The translations under genes and the position numbers were made by a program. Below are positions 8,698 through 16,268 of a DNA stretch of 24,699 nucleotides, piece by piece. The notes beneath the pieces are model-generated. The model was not told where the DNA came from. It was given only the letters and a program-made list of their open reading frames with translations, and did not search any database. This DNA is from SM23-73-3 sp964580215 (GTDB lineage Bacteria > Zixibacteria > MSB-5A5 > SM1-73): assembly GCA_964580215.1 (NCBI GenBank), contig CAZOJT010000042.1:1-24699 (forward strand). Reading direction: 5' to 3'. Position 1 is the first letter of the stretch. Each line of letters starts with the position of its first letter.

Positions 8698-8773
8698 GAT
8701 ATTAGGGGTGGCAGAAGGATTATCAAAACGAAAGGAGTCGAAATCAAAAAAAGAGATGAAATTTCCGGCTACT

Positions 8774-8825
8774 TGGTGTGTTCCGCTTTAGCGGAACTTC
8801 GGTCAAGTTAAAACTTGACACTCCA
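8774..8825. repeat. Double-hairpin element, copy A
   Basis: Two perfect hairpins sit side by side: GTTCCGCT/AGCGGAAC (8780-8797, 2-nt centre) and TCAAGTT/AACTTGA (8803-8818, 2-nt centre). An outer pairing TGGTGTG with CACTCCA, one mismatch, could close them into a three-way junction. Copy B lies at 10693-10743. Confidence 0.75.
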
Positions 8826-8844
8826 AAGTTTTTTTGTATATATT
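8815..8844 (+). promoter_or_regulatory. Sigma-70-type promoter of the surface-protein gene
   Basis: TTGACA (8815-8820) is followed by TATATA/TATATT (8837-8844) at 16 or 18 bp. The -35 box lies partly inside the second stem of the double-hairpin element. The ribosome site AAGGAGGT (8865-8872) is excellent. Confidence 0.6.
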
Positions 8845-8877
8845 AACAACAAATCAACTTAATCAAGGAGGTAGAAC

Positions 8878-9717
8878 ATGGTAAAAAGCAAAACGTGTTT
8901 CTGGCTGATTTTTGTGTTGGCGTTGGGAATCTGTGTCTCTGCTTGGGCCTCAGATAAAAATATCCCTGGACAGAATAAAATAAAATGGATGAAGAGTTCC
9001 CGTTTCCTCCAGAAGGAAGCAAAGACGCCCTTGATGCCTTACATTTTGCTTTCAGAGAAAACACAAAGATTGACTCAAGTAGCAAACGGAACTGGAGCAA
9101 TTTCCGGGCGCGTTACTCAAGCCGCAGGTGGTGCTGGTATTGAGGAGGTCGCAGTTATCGCTGAACAGATGACCTGCCCTTCATATGGCGACACAGCTTA
9201 TAGCAATACCAGCGGCTATTATGTCATCGATGGTCTTCCCCCTGGAAATTATGAGGTTCAGACTAACAATGGGTATTCGCTTGATTCTATCTTCGTGGAT
9301 GTTTACTGGGACGACAAGTTAAATTGGGAAGATGCAGATACAGTTCATGTAACCTCAGGTAATACCACTGGAAACATCGATTTCAGTCTTCGAGTGGGAG
9401 GAAAAATCACCGGAACGGTGACACTGCCCGGAACAGTCCCTGTTATGGTAACAATATCTGCTACTAACACAGCCTCCGGAGATGTTTATTCTGAATGGGC
9501 TTGGGGTATAGAAGGATCTGCCCCTTACGTTATCAAAAGACTGCCCACCGGAACTTACAAGGTGAAGACCTTTAATTATACAGGATATATCGACGTTTAT
9601 TACGATGATAAGCCAGGCAAGCGCAGACTTAGTTTCAGTTACAGAAGGAGGCATAACCTCACCTATCAATTTCACCTTAAGTTGGGGTGCAATCATCGAG
9701 GGAAACATTACCAGTGA
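8878..9717 (+). CDS. Secreted carboxypeptidase-regulatory-like repeat protein, 5' part (frameshifted)
   Basis: This open frame is 279 residues. An N-terminal signal peptide (about 1-25, ending SAWAS) is followed by a linker and then repeated beta-sandwich modules of the CarboxypepD_reg/SdrD-B type. Module one begins GAISGRVTQAAGGAGIEEV (about residue 74) and module two begins GGKITGTVTLPG. Each module ends in a stereotyped W/YxDD or YND segment followed by a V-x-V-T strand. The frame makes sense up to about residue 245 (base 9612); the last 30 or so residues are Lys/Arg/His-rich and unlike the family, while the +1 frame carries the expected continuation. The gene therefore appears broken, or the assembly has an indel, near 9610-9622. 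It has its own promoter and ribosome site. The likely role is a cell-surface or extracellular structural or binding protein. Confidence 0.85.
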   Translation: MVKSKTCFWLIFVLALGICVSAWASDKNIPGQNKIKWMKSSRFLQKEAKTPLMPYILLSEKTQRLTQVANGTGAISGRVTQAAGGAGIEEVAVIAEQMTCPSYGDTAYSNTSGYYVIDGLPPGNYEVQTNNGYSLDSIFVDVYWDDKLNWEDADTVHVTSGNTTGNIDFSLRVGGKITGTVTLPGTVPVMVTISATNTASGDVYSEWAWGIEGSAPYVIKRLPTGTYKVKTFNYTGYIDVYYDDKPGKRRLSFSYRRRHNLTYQFHLKLGCNHRGKHYQ

Positions 9718-10597
9718 TAGTAAAGGACCTTCTTTAGAGGGAATCTACGTATATGGGTATTATGCCTCTGATCCTGAATGGTACAGCTTTGGCTTAACCG
9801 ACGAATATGGAGATTACAAGATGATGGGACTTCGTAGCGGATACTGGAAGATATTTGCCTATGGAGATACTATCTATGCTTTCGAGTGGTATAATGACAA
9901 AGACACTTGGGCTGAAGCGGATTCTGAATTGGTCACTGCTCCCGACACAATCTCTGGTAGGGATTTCGCCTTAGAAGTTGGCGGTTCGATAAGCGGGCAT
10001 GTATATAGCATCGAAAAAGGTCCGCTTTCCGGTTGTGATGTGGGTGCATATGAAAGCTCCACCTATCTGCAATATTTGTGGTTTGGAGCAAAAGGTGACA
10101 CCACCATTGCTGATGGAAGCTATAAGATAGGAGGTCTGCGTACTGGAGATTACTACGTCGTAGCCATGACCGAATGCGATATGATGTGGTATAATGATCA
10201 ACCCACGCCAGAGCAGGCGGATTTAGTTCATGTGACCATGCCCGATGAGAGATCCGGCATAGATTTCTATCTGCCCTCTGCAGTTGAAGACGAGGCAGAT
10301 CAGACCAACTCACGACCGACTGAATTTGAGCTTTCTCAGAATTATCCCAATCCTTTTAATCCGGGAACCGAAATTGAATATACCCTCCATAAGCCGACAT
10401 ACGTGACCCTGCAGATTTATAATCTTCTGGGACAAAAGGTCAAAACATTGGTAAATGAATACCAACCTTTCGGTTCTCATCATATCGTCTGGGATGGAAA
10501 AAATGAACGGGGAAAGATAGCCTCCAGTGGTATATATTTCTATAGATTGGAGGTCAACGGAGTTTCGCAGACGAAGAGAATGGTTCTTTTGAAATAG
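9605..10597 (+). CDS. Secreted repeat protein, 3' part with type IX secretion-type C-terminal domain
   Basis: This open frame of 330 residues continues the preceding gene in the +1 frame. Its first ATG is almost certainly not a real start, since it has no ribosome site and lies inside the upstream frame. It carries two more regulatory-like beta-sandwich modules (from WGAIIEGNITSD near 28 and GGSISGHVYSIEKGP near 126), each closing with a YND...AD...VT segment. After a linker comes the sorting domain (about 240-330). It opens with FELSQNYPNPFNP, contains IYNLLGQKVKTL and WDGKNERG, and ends SSGIYFYRLEVNG...TKRMVLLK. In Bacteroidetes and related phyla that domain directs export through type IX secretion. 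Together the two parts would make a single protein of about 570 residues. Confidence 0.85.
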   Translation: MISQASADLVSVTEGGITSPINFTLSWGAIIEGNITSDSKGPSLEGIYVYGYYASDPEWYSFGLTDEYGDYKMMGLRSGYWKIFAYGDTIYAFEWYNDKDTWAEADSELVTAPDTISGRDFALEVGGSISGHVYSIEKGPLSGCDVGAYESSTYLQYLWFGAKGDTTIADGSYKIGGLRTGDYYVVAMTECDMMWYNDQPTPEQADLVHVTMPDERSGIDFYLPSAVEDEADQTNSRPTEFELSQNYPNPFNPGTEIEYTLHKPTYVTLQIYNLLGQKVKTLVNEYQPFGSHHIVWDGKNERGKIASSGIYFYRLEVNGVSQTKRMVLLK

Positions 10598-10599
10598 AT

Positions 10600-10643
10600 C
10601 AACGGATTAAACGGTCAACGGATTAAGCGGATAAAACGGATAT
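10600..10643. repeat. GGATTAAACGG-type short repeats after the surface-protein gene
   Basis: Units of the form CAACGGATTAAACGG occur in near-tandem copies (at 10600, 10616 and 10632, progressively degenerate). They match the word at 8671-8697 on the other side of the gene. Confidence 0.55.
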
Positions 10644-10692
10644 GGAAGTCGTAGGTTGGATATGGTCGCAAGACCTATCCGACAAGCTTACC

Positions 10693-10743
10693 GGAGTGTT
10701 CCGCTTCAGCGGAACCTAAATCAAGCTGAAGCTTGATATTCCA
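10693..10743. repeat. Double-hairpin element, copy B
   Basis: The same layout as 8774-8825: GTTCCGCT/AGCGGAAC (10698-10715) and TCAAGCT/AGCTTGA (10721-10736), enclosed by GGAGT pairing with ATTCC. The second stem differs from copy A by a compensated T:A to C:G change. It lies between two convergent genes, 18 bp beyond the methyltransferase stop, so it could serve as a transcript 3' end. A further hairpin, GGATA-GGTC with GACC-TATCC, lies at 10658-10680. Confidence 0.75.
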
Positions 10744-10761
10744 GGGATACCCTCCGAGATA

Positions 10762-12633
10762 TTACTTGTTAAAGATGGCGGTTCCCGATGGGATGAATCC
10801 TTCCAGCACTTCTGAGATCATCTCGAATCTTCCAAATGACGGCATCAGGTAAACTCCATCCACCATTCCTTTTGCCTGCTCCAATATCTCCCTGGCAACC
10901 AGGGTTCCTACCTGCGCGCTCCGATCTTTTGCCTTCTTCATTCTTTCTCTGATCTCTTCGGGCACATTTATCCCCGGCACCTCATAATGCATGAATTCCG
11001 CATGCTTGTAACTTCTTAAGGGAAGAACGCCCAAGAATATAGGAATTTTGATATGAGAGACCTTTTGTAAAAACTGCTCAAGAATCTCCAAGTCATACAT
11101 AGGTTGAGTGAAAGCAAAATCTGCGCCTGCTTCTGCTTTCGTTTCAAATCGATCTATCTCTTTTTTTAGATCATCTGCATTGGGATTAACCGCCACACCC
11201 ACACAGAAAAAGGTGGGTGAACCGATGGAATTGCCCGCCCAGTCAGTTCCCTGATTCAATCTGTTGACAATCTTCACCAACCCGATAGAATCCACATCAT
11301 ATACTGCAGTTGCCTGAGGATAGTCACCTAATACGGGAGGATCGCCGGTTACAGCTAATATGTTATGGATGCCCAGAGCATGCACTCCCAGTAAGTCTGA
11401 CTGAAGACCCATTAGGTTTCTGTCTCTGCAGGTCAGGTGAAGGATGGTTTCTATTCCGATCTTTTGTTTTATCAGATAAGCCAAAGATATACAGCTCATC
11501 CTCACCCTTGCCATGGGACTATCGGCAATATTTACTGCATCCACCCCGATCTGTTTTAACTTCTCCACATTCTTAAGTATTTTTTCCGTGTTAACCCCTC
11601 TGGGCGGATCCACCTCCACCGAAATAAGAAAATTCTTTCCCAGCTTTCCGGCAAACTTAGAGGCTTTCTCTCCCTCCCCTTTGATTGGTTCTTCCTCTTT
11701 TATCTTCTCCTCGACTGCGACGTAAGAACCCCTTTTTGTGGCAGTTTCTGTGTTGATACTTTTGAGCATCGTAGATAAAGCGCCGGTATACTCCGGAGTC
11801 GTTCCACAACAGCCACCGATGATGTTCGCTCCGCTTTTTATATATTCTTTGGCATATTGGGCGAAATATTCCGGCGAGGAGAGATAGATGAATCTTCCGT
11901 CCACATAACGGGGAAGCCCGGCATTGGGCTGAACCGATATCATCTTGCTGGTGGCTTTGTGTAGACGCCCAACTACATCCAGCATCTTCTGGGGACCTAC
12001 ACTACAGTTCGCCCCGATTATTTCAACCTCCATCTGGCTCAGTTTTGTCGCAACCTCTTCAGGTGAATATCCCATAAAGGTTTTACCATTTTCATCAAAG
12101 GTCATGGAAGCTATTATGGGAAGCTGGCAGATGTCCTTTATAGCCGCAATTACCTGACTTATTTCCAAAAGGTCTGAGAACGTCTCCAGTATGAACAGAT
12201 CTACCCCACCCTCAAGCAAAGCCTCTGCCTGTCTTTGGAAAATATCGAGGGCTTCTTTTTCTGAGATATCACCTAAAGGCGCCAGATGTTTGCCCAGAGG
12301 CCCCATAGATCCGGCAACAAACACATCCCTCCCCGCGATCTCCCTTGCCTCTCTTGCGATTTTGGCGCCTTTGAGATTTATCTCCCGCACCTTATCTCCC
12401 AATCCAAACTTCTTCAGCCTGACCTGATTTGCTCCAAAGGTGTTAGTCTCGACAATCTCCGCTCCGGCTTTAATGTAGTCCCGGTGCACATCCAGCACTA
12501 TCTTTGGATTGGAAATATTCTGTTCATCGAAGGAGCGTTCGTAGGAGACTCCGCGCATATATAGAAGCGTCCCCATTGCCCCGTCACACAGCATCACCCC
12601 TTTTTTTAGTCTCTCTAAGAACGGATCAGCCAT
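10762..12633 (-). CDS. Bifunctional homocysteine S-methyltransferase / methylenetetrahydrofolate reductase
   Basis: This is a 623-residue fusion resembling Bacillus YitJ. The N-terminal homocysteine methyltransferase barrel (about 1-295) starts with LCDGAMGTLLY and carries the zinc-binding cysteines Cys210 (GANCS) and Cys275-Cys276 (GGCCGTTP). After a charged Lys/Glu linker (about 300-330) comes the MTHFR barrel: VEVDPPRG (339-346), ILAVTGDPP (425-433) and FTQPMYD (508-514). The reductase half would turn methylene-THF into methyl-THF and the N-terminal half would methylate homocysteine to methionine. The cobalamin and activation domains of MetH are absent, so the methyl donor of the N-terminal half is uncertain. 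It lies 75 bp behind glyA on the same strand, which supplies methylene-THF. Confidence 0.93.
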   Translation of the reverse strand: MADPFLERLKKGVMLCDGAMGTLLYMRGVSYERSFDEQNISNPKIVLDVHRDYIKAGAEIVETNTFGANQVRLKKFGLGDKVREINLKGAKIAREAREIAGRDVFVAGSMGPLGKHLAPLGDISEKEALDIFQRQAEALLEGGVDLFILETFSDLLEISQVIAAIKDICQLPIIASMTFDENGKTFMGYSPEEVATKLSQMEVEIIGANCSVGPQKMLDVVGRLHKATSKMISVQPNAGLPRYVDGRFIYLSSPEYFAQYAKEYIKSGANIIGGCCGTTPEYTGALSTMLKSINTETATKRGSYVAVEEKIKEEEPIKGEGEKASKFAGKLGKNFLISVEVDPPRGVNTEKILKNVEKLKQIGVDAVNIADSPMARVRMSCISLAYLIKQKIGIETILHLTCRDRNLMGLQSDLLGVHALGIHNILAVTGDPPVLGDYPQATAVYDVDSIGLVKIVNRLNQGTDWAGNSIGSPTFFCVGVAVNPNADDLKKEIDRFETKAEAGADFAFTQPMYDLEILEQFLQKVSHIKIPIFLGVLPLRSYKHAEFMHYEVPGINVPEEIRERMKKAKDRSAQVGTLVAREILEQAKGMVDGVYLMPSFGRFEMISEVLEGFIPSGTAIFNK

Positions 12634-12669
12634 TTGACTGTCCCCTGCAATATGAGATTATTGTTTTTC

Positions 12670-12706
12670 AGTAAACTTTAAACTTTGAACCTTAAACATT
12701 AAACGT
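12670..12706. repeat. Degenerate AAACTTT-type octad repeat
   Basis: Between glyA and the following gene, words such as TAAACTTT, AAACTTTG and TTAAACAT follow one another at roughly 8-nt spacing. It resembles the cleaner repeat at 6092-6115, but the periodicity is imperfect. Confidence 0.35.
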
Positions 12707-12708
12707 TT

Positions 12709-13962
12709 TTACGCTTTTTCCAATCTTTCTTTATACAGAGGGAACTTCTGGCACAATTCTAAGACCTCTTCTTTTACTTGAGAATAGACTTCTTCGTCTC
12801 CCAAATTGGAGATGACCTTATCGATTAAGATAGCGATTTTCTCCATCTCAGGTTCTTTCATTCCTCTGGTGGTCAAAGCCGGTGTGCCCATGCGGATACC
12901 AGAGGTGATGAATGGTTTCTGAGGATCGAAGGGGATAGTGTTTTTGTTGACGGTGATCCCTGCCTTCTCTAATGCCTCCTCCACCGCTTTTCCGGTGAGT
13001 TTTCTTTCGATGAAGCTGATCAGCATCAAATGTGTGTCGGTCCCGCCAGAGACTATATGATAACCCAGGTTTGCCATACCGGCTGCCAGCGCCTTTGCAT
13101 TTTTTACAATCTGCTGTTGATATTCTTTGAAGGATGGCTTCATAGCCTCTTTGAATGCCACAGCCTTGGCGGCGATCACATGCATCAAAGGACCACCCTG
13201 AATGCCCGGCATCACCTCCCGGTCCAGATCCTTGGCGAATTTTTTCTTACACATAATCATTCCGCCGCGTGGACCCCTTAAAGTCTTGTGTGTGGTGGTG
13301 GTTACGAAATCAGCATAAGGAACCGGCGACTGATGTATTCCCGCCACAATTAAACCGGCGATGTGAGCAATATCCACCATCAGATATGCTTCCACCTCAT
13401 CAGCCACATCTCTAAACTTTTTGAAATCCAGCTCACGTGAATACGCAGATGCGCCAGCCACAATCATCTTGGGTTTGGCTTCCTCAGCAATCTTTCTAAG
13501 CTCCTCATAATCTATAACCTCTGTCTCTTTATTCACCCCATAAGATGTCACGTTGAAGAATTTCCCTGAGAAATTTACCGGGTGTCCATGGGTAAGATGT
13601 CCCCCATGAGAAAGATTCATGCCCAAAAGGGTGTCCCCCGGCTTTAACACTGAAAAATATACTGCCATATTAGCCTGCGAACCGGAGTGCGGCTGAACGT
13701 TGACATGCTCACAGCCAAAAAGCTCTTTGGCTCGATCCCGGGCTAAATTTTCTGCAATATCCATAAATTCACAGCCGCCATAATATCTTTTCCCCGGATA
13801 GCCCTCGGAATATTTATTGGTCATCACCGATCCCGCTGCTTCCATCACCGCCTCTGAAACAAAATTCTCCGAGGCGATAAGCTCCAGACCATTGGCCTGC
13901 CTTTTGGTTTCGCCATAGATAACATTGTATATTTCTATATCACTTTCTTTTAGTTTGTTCAT
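12709..13962 (-). CDS. glyA: Serine hydroxymethyltransferase
   Basis: This PLP enzyme interconverts serine plus THF with glycine plus 5,10-methylene-THF in the cytoplasm. Its 417 residues are the normal bacterial length. The opening LELIASENFVSEAV and YSEGYPGKRYYGG (51-63) are hallmarks, as are VDIAHIAGL (197-205) and the Schiff-base motif TTTTHKTLRGPRGG with Lys226. The ATG has a good ribosome site (AAGGAGC, 7 nt upstream). The next gene in the direction of transcription is the homocysteine methyltransferase/MTHFR fusion, so the pair forms a one-carbon unit feeding methionine synthesis. A copy of the palindrome repeat (14012-14041) lies in its upstream region. Identification is firm. Confidence 0.98.
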   Translation of the reverse strand: MNKLKESDIEIYNVIYGETKRQANGLELIASENFVSEAVMEAAGSVMTNKYSEGYPGKRYYGGCEFMDIAENLARDRAKELFGCEHVNVQPHSGSQANMAVYFSVLKPGDTLLGMNLSHGGHLTHGHPVNFSGKFFNVTSYGVNKETEVIDYEELRKIAEEAKPKMIVAGASAYSRELDFKKFRDVADEVEAYLMVDIAHIAGLIVAGIHQSPVPYADFVTTTTHKTLRGPRGGMIMCKKKFAKDLDREVMPGIQGGPLMHVIAAKAVAFKEAMKPSFKEYQQQIVKNAKALAAGMANLGYHIVSGGTDTHLMLISFIERKLTGKAVEEALEKAGITVNKNTIPFDPQKPFITSGIRMGTPALTTRGMKEPEMEKIAILIDKVISNLGDEEVYSQVKEEVLELCQKFPLYKERLEKA

Positions 13963-14011
13963 CTTTTTGCTCCTTCATTTTAATTATCGACTGAAGATAA
14001 TAAAGTTGAAG

Positions 14012-14041
14012 ACCAGCACCTAACTTAAGTTAGGTGCTGGT
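14012..14041. repeat. Perfect 30-bp palindrome, copy 2 of 3 (covariant)
   Basis: The left half ACCAGCACCTAACTT is followed by its exact reverse complement. Relative to copies 1 and 3, one arm base is changed (GAACC to GCACC) and the partner base in the other arm is changed to match. It lies about 50 bp after the stop of the TPR gene and about 50 bp before the start of glyA. Confidence 0.85.
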
Positions 14042-14091
14042 TACAAATTAATAGCGTTAAAAGCACAGATGGTTAACGACGTGCCATCTTT

Positions 14092-15576
14092 CTAATTTAG
14101 GGGAGAGGTTTTACTGACCTCTTGTTTTTTCTTTTCATCCTCTACCGCTGCAATCTTTTCCATTGTTTTCTTTACCTCCGTTTGCATACCTATTCCTTGG
14201 AATATTTCGAGAGCATCTTTCAGATACTTCAAAGCATCATCAAGATGACCTCTGAGATGGTAAACGCTACCGATGTTACTTAAGGCACGTGCCTCCCCCT
14301 CCCGATAACCTATCTCTTTGTGTATCCCCAATGCCTCATTATGATATTTCAAAGCGCTATTCAGTTCACCCTTACCTCTGTGTATCTCTCCAATCAAATC
14401 TATGTCACTCGCCTGACCCAATCTATAAGGTATCTTCCTATGAATCATTAAAGCGTCATTCAGATATTCCAGGGCTACATCAAATTTGCCCTTCAAATAG
14501 TAAACCTCACCAATGCTGCATAACTCATTCGCCTCCCCCAGTCTATGGCCTATCTCTTTAAATATCCTCAAGGCTTCATTATGATGTTTCAGTGCCTCAT
14601 CAAATTCATGCTTCTTTTGATATATCACACCGATGTTGCCCAAATCACTCGATTCCCCCTGTCTCGACCCTATCTTTCGGTGAATTTCCAGAGCATCTTT
14701 GTAATAGTTGAAGGCCTCATCCCATTTACCCACCAGATAGTAAATACTACCAATGTTGCATAAAGCATCTGCCTCACCGTACCTGTTTCGTATTTTTCTA
14801 TGGATCTCCAAAGCACTTCTTTGATAGCCCAAAGCCTCATCTAATTCACCAAGCTCTTGATATATCAATCCAATATTGCCCAGCGCAATTGCTTCTCCCT
14901 TTGGATAAGCTGTCTCCTGATCGAGCTTTAAAGCCTGCTGTTGATATTTGAAAGCACGATCCAGATCACCTTTGAGGTAGTAAACATTGCCTACATTACC
15001 CAAACAGAATGCCTCTCCCCTCGGATCATCGAGCTCCCAGACGATCTTTAAAGCTTCTTGGCAATACTTTAAGGCATTATCCAGTTCTCCTTTATCCTGA
15101 TAGATCAAACCCATGTTGCAGAGAGCAGCCGCCCTTCCTTGCCTGCTTTCTATCTCCCCATAGACCTTTTCAGCAATATGTATAGCTTCCCGATAATGGT
15201 TTTCAGCTTCCCTGAGCTTGCTTTGAGCATAATAGGCATTGCCAATCGTTATCTCAATCCCCACTCTTTGACTATAGTCCTTGCAAACTGACAGTGCTTT
15301 TTCTAAGCCTTCGATTCCTTCCCCGTATCGGTATTCCTCAAAGTAATCCAGGGCCTTTCCTACCAGCTTTTTGAGTGTCTCATCTCCGCTTTTTGGAATT
15401 CCTTTAAGGTACAACCCAATATCTTGTCGCTCCTCCAATCTTGCGGCTTTTTCTTCGAGGCTTTCTTTTCTTGATACTTTCGTGTACGCAAATCTGAATA
15501 CGCCGTAAATGAAACCCAGAAGCGCAATAGCTGTGGCAATTCTTCCCAAGGTTGCCCATTGTTTTTGTTTTAGCAT
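14092..15576 (-). CDS. Membrane-anchored tetratricopeptide repeat protein with alternating repeat types
   Basis: The product has 494 residues. One hydrophobic segment near the N-terminus (about 12-32) would anchor it in the membrane; the rest is an array of at least nine 40-residue TPRs (about 100-470) of the kinesin-light-chain/LGN style, then a Lys/Glu-rich tail. Two repeat types alternate: one reads N-x-G-x-IYQ-x-x-x-E-L/F-D-x-AL, the other N-x-G-x-VYYLKG-x-x-D-x-A. The array therefore has an 80-residue super-period and probably grew by duplication of TPR pairs. No enzymatic domain is present, so a scaffold or protein-binding role is the reasonable inference; the partner is unknown. It is followed by the palindrome repeat and then glyA. 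Confidence 0.88.
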   Translation of the reverse strand: MLKQKQWATLGRIATAIALLGFIYGVFRFAYTKVSRKESLEEKAARLEERQDIGLYLKGIPKSGDETLKKLVGKALDYFEEYRYGEGIEGLEKALSVCKDYSQRVGIEITIGNAYYAQSKLREAENHYREAIHIAEKVYGEIESRQGRAAALCNMGLIYQDKGELDNALKYCQEALKIVWELDDPRGEAFCLGNVGNVYYLKGDLDRAFKYQQQALKLDQETAYPKGEAIALGNIGLIYQELGELDEALGYQRSALEIHRKIRNRYGEADALCNIGSIYYLVGKWDEAFNYYKDALEIHRKIGSRQGESSDLGNIGVIYQKKHEFDEALKHHNEALRIFKEIGHRLGEANELCSIGEVYYLKGKFDVALEYLNDALMIHRKIPYRLGQASDIDLIGEIHRGKGELNSALKYHNEALGIHKEIGYREGEARALSNIGSVYHLRGHLDDALKYLKDALEIFQGIGMQTEVKKTMEKIAAVEDEKKKQEVSKTSPLN

Positions 15577-15656
15577 TCTTCCTTTACACCTTTAAAAACG
15601 TGGCGTTAAGCGTCCGTGTACGACGGAAGCTAATTAGGATGGATCGAGATCCGCCC

Positions 15657-16094
15657 CTACGATTGGTAATTGTTGATCTTTTCTACTCTTGGTATGTGTC
15701 TTCCTCCTTCAAATTCAGTAGCCAACCACACATCCAAAATCTTTTTTGATAGCTCTTCCGAAACGAATTTGGAGGCTAAGGCAAGCACGTTGGCATTATT
15801 ATGCGCTCTTGTTAGCATCGCCATCTCGTCATTCAAACACAAGGCTGACCTGACCCCCTTGACCTTGTTGGCAACGATATTCATACCATTGCCCGTCCAA
15901 CAAAAGGTGATTCCAAAATCGGATTCACCTCGTGCAACTGATTCTGCCACCTTAAAGCCGAAATCAGGATAGTCAACGGATTGGGTGGAGTAGGTGCCAA
16001 AGTCGGTCACTTGATGTCCTAAATCCGTCAGATATTTTTTTATTTTTTCTTTTAATTCAAATCCTCTATGGTCAGCTCCAAGTGAAATTTTCAT
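15657..16094 (-). CDS. rpiB: Ribose 5-phosphate isomerase B
   Basis: This enzyme interconverts ribose 5-phosphate and ribulose 5-phosphate in the non-oxidative pentose phosphate pathway. The ATG at 16094 gives 145 residues, the usual RpiB length, and has AAAGGAT just upstream; an in-frame ATG at 16151 would add 19 residues foreign to the family. The phosphate-binding GADHRGFELK (6-15), DFGTYS (31-36), the catalytic cysteine Cys65 in GITFCWTGNGM and RAHNNANVLALASK (96-109) are all present. In the CGTGxG motif the usual glycine after the cysteine is tryptophan here. Other RpiB/LacAB-family isomerases (allose, galactose 6-phosphate) are less likely. Confidence 0.93.
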   Translation of the reverse strand: MKISLGADHRGFELKEKIKKYLTDLGHQVTDFGTYSTQSVDYPDFGFKVAESVARGESDFGITFCWTGNGMNIVANKVKGVRSALCLNDEMAMLTRAHNNANVLALASKFVSEELSKKILDVWLATEFEGGRHIPRVEKINNYQS

Positions 16095-16268
16095 TTCTAT
16101 ATCCTTTCGTATCTTTTCTATTTTGACTAAATCACAGGTAAAATATTTCAATCTCTCCCTTCAGTAAGAAAGGGGAGCGATTGCAGGCATCTTAACGATT
16201 ACACTACCTCAAAAATTCCTTGCCCCTTGACCCATGACCCTATAGATTCGCTTTGCTCACTACAAGTT

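Noticed and set aside
9605..9717. Programmed ribosomal frameshifting in the surface-protein gene
   Set aside because: No slippery heptamer or stop-linked signal is visible at the junction, and the out-of-frame tail is about 30 residues long. An indel mutation or assembly error is simpler.
13963..14091. Riboswitch in front of glyA (glycine or THF type)
   Set aside because: Only the palindrome repeat is present; the 129-bp gap shows no recognisable aptamer core and is short for a tandem glycine riboswitch.
15600..15656. Short hairpin-like GGATC-GA-GATCC and neighbouring CCGT/ACGG words after rpiB
   Set aside because: Stems are only 4-5 bp and no second copy was seen in the window, so I did not list it as a feature.
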